The translations under genes were made by a program, and so were the position numbers. This document shows, one piece after another, positions 12,567 to 16,993 of a stretch of 16,993 bases of DNA. This DNA is from an uncultured Bacilli bacterium (GTDB lineage Bacteria; Bacillota_I; Bacilli_A; RF39; UBA660), in the NCBI GenBank assembly GCA_944331945.1, contig CALVJC010000046.1, positions 1-16,993 on the forward strand. Reading direction: 5' to 3'. Position 1 is the stretch's first letter. Every line of letters starts with the position of its first letter. Below the pieces are notes generated by a model, which searched no databases, had not been told where the DNA came from, and saw only the letters and a list, made by a program, of their open reading frames with translations.

Positions 12567-13571
12567 GTGAAATGGAAAATTGGAAATGTCGAAATTGCCA
12601 ACCAAGTTGTTTTAGCGCCCATGGCCGGTATTGGCAATAGTGCTTATCGGAGCATTATCAAAGAGATGGGTTGCGGTTTGATCTATGCTGAAATGGTAAG
12701 TGATAAAGCCATTTGTTATGATAATCAAAAAACACTTGATATGCTTTATATGAAAGAAGAAGAACGTCCACTAGTTCAGCAAATTTTTGGTAGTGATGTT
12801 GATTCTTTCGTCAAAGCCGCAAAATATATTGAGCAAAATATGAAACCAGACATTATTGATATCAATATGGGATGTCCTGTCCCGAAAGTAGCTTTAAGAG
12901 CACAAGCGGGGAGTGCCCTTTTAAAAAATCCCCCAAAAATTGGTGAGATTGTAAAAGCCGTCAGTAATGCCGTATCCATTCCCGTAACTGTTAAGATAAG
13001 AAGTGGTTGGGATCGAGAACATATCAATGCGGTAGAAGTAGCTAAAATCTGTGAAGAAAATGGAGCCAAAGCGATTTGCATTCACGCCAGGACGAGAAGT
13101 CAGGGTTATAGTGGACAAGCCGATTGGTCTATCATAAAAAAAGTCAAAGAAGCAGTATCTATTCCTGTCATTGGCAATGGCGATGTAACCACCAAAGAAA
13201 AAGCCAAACAAATGCTAGAGGAGACTGGTTGTGATGCGGTAATGATTGGACGAGGTGCCTTAGGTAACCCGTGGCTTATCCGTGATACCGTATATTACTT
13301 AGAGGGAAAAGAAGTACCAGAACCTCCTACGATACAGGATAAAATCAATATGATCGAAAAACATCTTAACTTATTAGCAGAATTAAAAGATGAACATCAT
13401 GCTGTTTTAGAAATAAGAAATCATATTAGTTGGTATCTAAAAGGAATCAAGGGGGCAAACGAAGTAAAAAATAAAATTTTCCAAATGAAAAGACTTTATG
13501 ATATACTACATATATTAGAAGAGTTTAAGGAGGAATTAGATGAAAAAGAAAGAAAAAATAATGGAAGCTGA
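12567..13571 (+). CDS. dus: tRNA-dihydrouridine synthase
   Basis: Dus enzymes reduce specific uridines in tRNA to dihydrouridine with FMN and NADPH. The protein (334 residues from GTG 12567) is an FMN-binding TIM barrel. It shows VVLAPMAGI at the first strand, EMVSDKAI, DINMGCPVPK with the catalytic Cys103, TVKIR-x-GWD, CIHARTR for FMN phosphate and substrate contacts, IGNGDV, and IGRGALGNPW. The C-terminal helical recognition domain includes HISWYLKG. It resembles the Bacillus DusB located before lysS. I chose GTG 12567 over GTG 12558 because AGTGAT (12557-12562) is the ribosome-binding element and MKWKIGN lines up with family N-termini. The 3' end overlaps the RDD gene by 32 nt. Confidence 0.95.
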   Translation: MKWKIGNVEIANQVVLAPMAGIGNSAYRSIIKEMGCGLIYAEMVSDKAICYDNQKTLDMLYMKEEERPLVQQIFGSDVDSFVKAAKYIEQNMKPDIIDINMGCPVPKVALRAQAGSALLKNPPKIGEIVKAVSNAVSIPVTVKIRSGWDREHINAVEVAKICEENGAKAICIHARTRSQGYSGQADWSIIKKVKEAVSIPVIGNGDVTTKEKAKQMLEETGCDAVMIGRGALGNPWLIRDTVYYLEGKEVPEPPTIQDKINMIEKHLNLLAELKDEHHAVLEIRNHISWYLKGIKGANEVKNKIFQMKRLYDILHILEEFKEELDEKERKNNGS

Positions 13572-14253
13572 AATAGTAAAAGAACAAAACAAAGAAAAGA
13601 AAACTTCCAGCTTAAAAAAGGATAGTCCGGAAATGAAAGCCTTGTTTAGTCAACGTTTTTTAGCTTTCCTATTAGATGTTATTATAGTAAGTGTAATAGC
13701 CAGTTTAATTACTGCTTTTATTCCGATAAATGACACTACAGAAAAATTATATGAAGAACAAACGACAATCATGGAAAATTATATGAATCAAGAAATATCA
13801 ATGGAAGATTATGTCAATCAAATGGTGGATATCAGCTATGAAGTTTCAAGACAGACGGTTGTTTTAACCATTGTATCGATTGTTGTTTATTTAGTCTATT
13901 TTGTGGTGGTTCCAGTTTATCAAAATGGACAGACATTAGGAAAAAAAGTATTGAAGATAAGAGTAAAAAAATGCGACGATACCCCACTTAGTATGAACGA
14001 TATGTTATTTCGTTCCATGATAAACAATAGTATCTTCTATAATATTATTTGTTTATGTCTTATCTTTTTTGTAAATAAAAACACTTATCTAAGCCTAAAT
14101 ACGTTCCTAACTATTCTTCAATATGGTGTCCTAATTACTAGTGCTATTATGATAGGATTTACCCAAAAGAAACAAGGTCTTCATGACAAATTAGTTAAAA
14201 CAGAAGTTGTAATGACAAATACAAGAAAAGAGGCGATAGCATGCGAGAGTTAA
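13540..14253 (+). CDS. RDD-family membrane protein
   Basis: RDD proteins are small integral membrane proteins, some acting in ion or solute transport; the substrate here is unknown. The 237-residue product has a charged cytoplasmic N-terminus of about 35 residues. The RDD box follows as QRFLAFLLDVIIV, with a first helix at about 38-60, an acidic Met-rich outside loop, and a second helix at about 105-130. The family block NGQTLGKKVLKIRV is present, as are two further hydrophobic segments at about 160-178 and 185-207 and a closing QGLHDKLVKTEVV. AAGGAGG precedes ATG 13540 by 6 nt, giving a 32-nt overlap with dus. The gene's end overlaps lysS by 13 nt. An internal ATG at 13561 is less likely because it lacks this spacing. 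Confidence 0.88.
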   Translation: MKKKEKIMEAEIVKEQNKEKKTSSLKKDSPEMKALFSQRFLAFLLDVIIVSVIASLITAFIPINDTTEKLYEEQTTIMENYMNQEISMEDYVNQMVDISYEVSRQTVVLTIVSIVVYLVYFVVVPVYQNGQTLGKKVLKIRVKKCDDTPLSMNDMLFRSMINNSIFYNIICLCLIFFVNKNTYLSLNTFLTILQYGVLITSAIMIGFTQKKQGLHDKLVKTEVVMTNTRKEAIACES

Positions 14254-15737
14254 CAGAACAAGAATTAGTAAGAAGAGAAAAAGCAAAAGATATAAAAGAA
14301 ATGGGTCTTGATCCCTTTGGGCAACGTTATGATCGAGATTCTTTTGCCCAAGAAGTCAAAGAAAAATATCAAGATGTGGAACATGATGCTTTTGAAAATA
14401 TGACAGATACTGCTAAAGTAGCGGGACGAATCATGTTTATCAGAAAAATGGGAAAAGCTTCCTTCTTCTCCTTAAAAGATAAGACAGGTTCCATTCAAAT
14501 TTATATTTCAATCAATGATGTGGGAGAAGAAATTTATAATTTATTTAAAACAGCTGATCTTGGAGATATTGTTGGAGTCTATGGTAAAATCATGAAAACA
14601 AAAACGGGCGAAGTAACTATCAAATGTTTAGAATACACGCATTTGGTAAAAGCCTTAAGACCTCTTCCGGAAAAGTTCCATGGTCTTACCGATATTGAAG
14701 AGCGGTATAGAAGACGTTATGTTGATCTCATCATGAATGACGATGCTAGAAAAGTAGCTTTCCTAAGACCAAAGATTATTCGTTCGATTCAAAACTTTTT
14801 AGATAAAAGAGGTTTTGTAGAAGTAGAAACTCCAGTCTTGACAACACTTTTAACGGGCGCAGCGGCAAGACCTTTTGTAACTCATCATAATGCTCAAGAT
14901 CTTGATATGTATTTAAGAATTGCCTTAGAATTACCTCTAAAAAGATTATTAGTAGGTGGTATGGAATCCGTTTATGAAATCGGTAGAACTTTCCGTAACG
15001 AAGGAATGGATACAAGACATAATCCCGAATTTACTATGATGGAAGTCTATCAAGCTTATTCTGATTTAGAAGGAATGATGGACTTAACGGAAAACATGTT
15101 CCAAACGATTGCCAAAGAAGTAGTAGGAAAAATGGACTATCATTGGTATGGTCATGACATTAATCTAGAAGGTTCTTGGAAACGTGTAAGTATGGTAGAA
15201 GCAATTAAAGAACAAACAGGAATTGATTTCAAACAAGAAATGACGATAGAAGAAGCCTTAAAACTAGCGGAAGAACATAAAATCGAAGTACAAGAACACG
15301 AAAAGACAGTAGGACATATTATCAATCTTTTCTTTGAAAAGTATGTAGAAGAAACTCTAATTCAACCAACATTCTTATACGGTCATCCAATCGAAATTTC
15401 TCCTTTAACAAAGAAGAATAAAGAAGATCCAAGATTTGTAGATCGCTTTGAATTATTCATTGGTGGAAAAGAATTTGCGAATGCCTATACAGAATTAAAT
15501 GATCCGGATGATCAATTAGAAAGATTTGAAGAACAATTAAAAGAAAAAGATCTAGGAAACGAGGAAGCAAACGATATCGATATGGACTTTATTGAGGCCT
15601 TAGAATATGGTATGCCTCCAGCTGGAGGAATTGGTTATGGAATGGATCGTCTAATGATGTTATTCACAGAATCCGATTCGATTCGCGATGTAATTTTATT
15701 TCCAACTATGAAACCTCTAGATAAAAATCAAAAGTAA
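14241..15737 (+). CDS. lysS: lysyl-tRNA synthetase (class II)
   Basis: LysS charges tRNA-Lys with lysine. The 498-residue protein has an N-terminal OB-fold anticodon-binding domain (about 55-150, with a VAGRIMFIRKMGKASFF strand). The class II core follows with motif 1 around RYRRRYVDLI, motif 2 in FRNEGMDTRHNPEFTMMEVY, and motif 3 as GYGMDR (465-470) leading to a DVILFPTMKP end. Lysine-pocket elements such as EFANAYTELNDP are present. Length matches the family (about 490-505). The start ATG 14241 lies inside the RDD gene, and no strong Shine-Dalgarno is visible apart from AGAGG, so coupling is likely. Dus followed by lysS matches the Bacillus order. The stop is embedded in a strong terminator, so the operon ends here. 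Confidence 0.98.
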   Translation: MRELTEQELVRREKAKDIKEMGLDPFGQRYDRDSFAQEVKEKYQDVEHDAFENMTDTAKVAGRIMFIRKMGKASFFSLKDKTGSIQIYISINDVGEEIYNLFKTADLGDIVGVYGKIMKTKTGEVTIKCLEYTHLVKALRPLPEKFHGLTDIEERYRRRYVDLIMNDDARKVAFLRPKIIRSIQNFLDKRGFVEVETPVLTTLLTGAAARPFVTHHNAQDLDMYLRIALELPLKRLLVGGMESVYEIGRTFRNEGMDTRHNPEFTMMEVYQAYSDLEGMMDLTENMFQTIAKEVVGKMDYHWYGHDINLEGSWKRVSMVEAIKEQTGIDFKQEMTIEEALKLAEEHKIEVQEHEKTVGHIINLFFEKYVEETLIQPTFLYGHPIEISPLTKKNKEDPRFVDRFELFIGGKEFANAYTELNDPDDQLERFEEQLKEKDLGNEEANDIDMDFIEALEYGMPPAGGIGYGMDRLMMLFTESDSIRDVILFPTMKPLDKNQK

Positions 15738-15756
15738 TCCAAGCGATTACTTTTTT
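15730..15756 (+). terminator. lysS terminator overlapping its stop codon
   Basis: AAAAGTAATC (15730-15739) pairs perfectly with GATTACTTTT (15745-15754) around a 5-nt loop and ends in a T-tract to 15756. The lysS stop (15735-15737) is within the left arm. Confidence 0.88.
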
Positions 15757-15758
15757 AG

Positions 15759-15764
15759 TATAAT
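15759..15764 (+). promoter_or_regulatory. -10 box for the amidotransferase-like gene
   Basis: A perfect TATAAT sits directly after the lysS terminator T-tract. No convincing -35 is 16-18 bp upstream, since that position is the terminator stem. The ribosome-binding site AGGTGAT lies 3 nt before the next ATG. Confidence 0.35.
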
Positions 15765-15803
15765 TAAAAAAAGAGAACCATAAATCTATAACGAGGTGAT
15801 AGC

Positions 15804-16502
15804 ATGAAAAAACCAGTAATTGGAATTATTAGTAGAAACTTAAAAGAACAAAATTATTTATGCTGTATCGAAAAAGCTCGTCAAGCAATTATTCTCTCCG
15901 GAGGAATTCCTATCTGTATTGTTCCAACACAAGCCGAAGACCAATTAAAAAAAGAACCCCTTCAAATGAAAGAATATAGCAAAGAAGAGCAAAAAGATTT
16001 GGTTCATATCTTAAAATTGTGTGATGGTTTTCTTTTACCCGGTGGAGATGATTGGTATGAACTGGATGAGTTAGTTGTAGATTATGCCATAAAAAAAGAT
16101 ATTCCTCTGCTTGGTATTTGTTTAGGCATGCAAGTATTAGGAAAAAAAATATCGAAAGAAAAAAGAAAAATTGTTGATAATACGGAAAAGAATAATAGCA
16201 AAATAAATCATATGGAAATAACAAAGGATAAAGTTCATAAAGTAAAAATAAGAAAGGATAGTAAACTATATAAAATAGTAAAGAAATCAGAAATTGATGT
16301 TAATTCAAGACATAATTATCACATTCCAGAAATTCAAGAGGAATATATTAGTGCTAGAAGTGAAGATGGATTAATAGAAGGAATTGAAATGAAAAAGAAA
16401 AAATTTATCATCGGAGTACAATGGCATCCCGAATCTATTATAGAAAAGGATAAATATGCCAAACGCATTTTTACATCTTTTATTAAAATGTCAAAAAAAT
16501 AA
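15804..16502 (+). CDS. class-I glutamine-amidotransferase-like peptidase (C26, gamma-glutamyl hydrolase family)
   Basis: This protein probably hydrolyses a gamma-glutamyl amide bond, like PuuD-type gamma-glutamyl-GABA hydrolases; the exact substrate cannot be told. The 232-residue product starts with KPVIGI, as in the family. It has the oxyanion strand DGFLLPGGDDW, and the nucleophile elbow GICLGMQ with Cys106. It closes with GVQWHPE giving His208 and Glu210, so the catalytic triad is intact. The part between about 113 and 165 is unusually rich in Lys and Asn and lacks the tidy G-G-T-L-x-Q-D/H-type loop, so the substrate side may be diverged. AGGTGAT precedes the ATG by 3 nt. It stands alone between the lysS terminator and the inverted-repeat segment at 16509. 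Confidence 0.85.
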   Translation: MKKPVIGIISRNLKEQNYLCCIEKARQAIILSGGIPICIVPTQAEDQLKKEPLQMKEYSKEEQKDLVHILKLCDGFLLPGGDDWYELDELVVDYAIKKDIPLLGICLGMQVLGKKISKEKRKIVDNTEKNNSKINHMEITKDKVHKVKIRKDSKLYKIVKKSEIDVNSRHNYHIPEIQEEYISARSEDGLIEGIEMKKKKFIIGVQWHPESIIEKDKYAKRIFTSFIKMSKK

Positions 16503-16508
16503 AAAAGT

Positions 16509-16611
16509 ACCAATTTTTAAAATTAAGCTATATTAGTTGGTGAATATTTAAAATTCCTCTAGGGAAAATAAAATATTCACCTTATTTTTTGCCTGAATTT
16601 AAAAAATTGGT
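16509..16611 (+). repeat. nested inverted repeats (outer arms around a terminator-like hairpin)
   Basis: The outer arms are ACCAATTTTTAAA (16509-16521) and TTTAAAAAATTGGT (16598-16611), complementary apart from one extra A. Inside is a perfect 11-bp stem, GGTGAATATTT (16539-16549) with AAATATTCACC (16571-16581). Its loop can form a further short TTCCT/GGGAA stem. TTATTTTTT follows at 16582-16590, so the inner part can terminate transcription of the peptidase gene. The outer arms give the segment the look of a roughly 103-bp miniature element, but no target duplication or second copy is visible in the window. Confidence 0.65.
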
Positions 16612-16672
16612 CATTTGATCCTTCTTTCCTTTTCTGTTATTCTGCAAGAAAAAAGAGAGGAGGTGACAAATC

Positions 16673-16993
16673 ATAAGATACATTTCATTGTTTGATGATT
16701 CCACATTTAAATATCTTTTAAAAGAAGAATCTTTCTTAACATTCTTTTCTAGTATCCTAAAACCCTATGTTCCTTATCATTTAGAAGAATATCAATTTAT
16801 TGATCAAGAGTTAAATACCGGGAATAATATCAAAGATTTAAGAATGGATCTTTTATTAAGAAAAGAAAATCATTTAATTATTATTGAAATTAATAAGTGT
16901 ATGACTACTTATACCCAAAGAAAGAATTATTCTTATTTGTATCGATTAGCAGGATCCCTATACAAAAAGGGAGAAAACTATCAGACCCCAAAA
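16673..16993 (+). CDS. PD-(D/E)XK nuclease-family (Rpn/transposase-like) protein, cut by the window end, no standard start codon
   Basis: The frame is open to the window edge. It reads RYISLFDDSTFKYLLK, then a helical stretch, then DLRMDLLL (Asp59) and LIIIEINK (Glu72, with Asn where the usual motif has Lys or Gln). QRKNYSYLYRLAGSLYKKGE follows. This is the layout of PD-(D/E)XK nucleases of the Rpn / recombination-promoting transposase-like group. A perfect AGGAGGTGA lies at 16658-16666, and its TGA is an in-frame stop. After it the only options near the right distance are ATC 16670 and ATA 16673; the first TTG is 16688, 24 nt beyond the Shine-Dalgarno. Reading ATA as a changed ATG gives (M)RYISLFDD, the expected family start. 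It is either a non-AUG start or a decaying gene. The 3' part is not visible. Confidence 0.6.
   Translation, partial: MRYISLFDDSTFKYLLKEESFLTFFSSILKPYVPYHLEEYQFIDQELNTGNNIKDLRMDLLLRKENHLIIIEINKCMTTYTQRKNYSYLYRLAGSLYKKGENYQTPK

Noticed and set aside
12776..13211. Minus-strand open frames opposite dus
   Set aside because: They are antisense to the conserved FMN barrel, mutually overlapping, and rich in residues expected from reverse reading of Lys/Ile codons.
1..16993. CRISPR arrays, tRNA or rRNA genes, insertion sequences
   Set aside because: No regularly spaced repeats, no cloverleaf with a TTC-type T-arm, no rRNA-like conserved stretch and no complete transposase were seen on either strand.

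Overview
This is a low-GC, densely packed stretch of a Gram-positive, endospore-forming bacterium. The marker genes are yabG, veg, spoVG, yabP, yabQ and divIC in Bacillus-like order, together with rsmA upstream and tilS, ftsH, dus and lysS downstream. UGA is used as a stop (for example at the ends of the signal peptidase, yabG and dus genes) and UGG codes for Trp, so the Mycoplasma code is not in use. High A+T, very short intergenic gaps and a reduced version of the cluster (no ispE/purR between veg and spoVG, no yabR/spoIIE after divIC, no hpt between tilS and ftsH) suggest an Erysipelotrichia/RF39-like member of the Bacilli. I cannot name a species. Every gene is on the + strand.

Region 1 (1-4050) is a surface-fibre or export module. 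It holds two TasA/camelysin-like secreted proteins, each with its own promoter, then an ER-type (Ser/His) SipW-like signal peptidase. The peptidase is translationally coupled to three membrane proteins. The first of these looks like a third, membrane-retained relative of the two fibre proteins; the other two I do not recognise. The probable logic is that the peptidase matures the TasA-like proteins and the three following genes anchor, assemble or regulate the product.

Region 2 (4100-7370) holds rsmA (16S rRNA dimethyltransferase), yabG (spore-coat protease), veg, spoVG, yabP, yabQ and divIC. Candidate sporulation-type promoters precede yabG and yabP, while vegetative promoters precede spoVG and divIC.

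Region 3 (7390-10710) holds tilS and ftsH. FtsH carries an extra C-terminal SAP/Rho-N-like motif, and TilS has a variant PP-loop.

Region 4 (10720-12540) is a small operon in which mscL is sandwiched between two paralogous genes of unknown function. The second paralog appears to start at ACG, fused to the mscL stop codon, with no AUG/GUG/UUG at the homologous position.

Region 5 (12515-15756) is a dus - RDD membrane protein - lysS operon with overlapping genes. Its promoter is interleaved with the preceding terminator hairpin.

Region 6 (15760-16993) holds a class-I glutamine-amidotransferase-like peptidase and a nested inverted-repeat segment of about 100 bp. It ends in a truncated PD-(D/E)XK (Rpn-like) gene that has a perfect Shine-Dalgarno but again no standard start codon. 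No tRNA, rRNA, CRISPR array or recognisable insertion sequence was seen.
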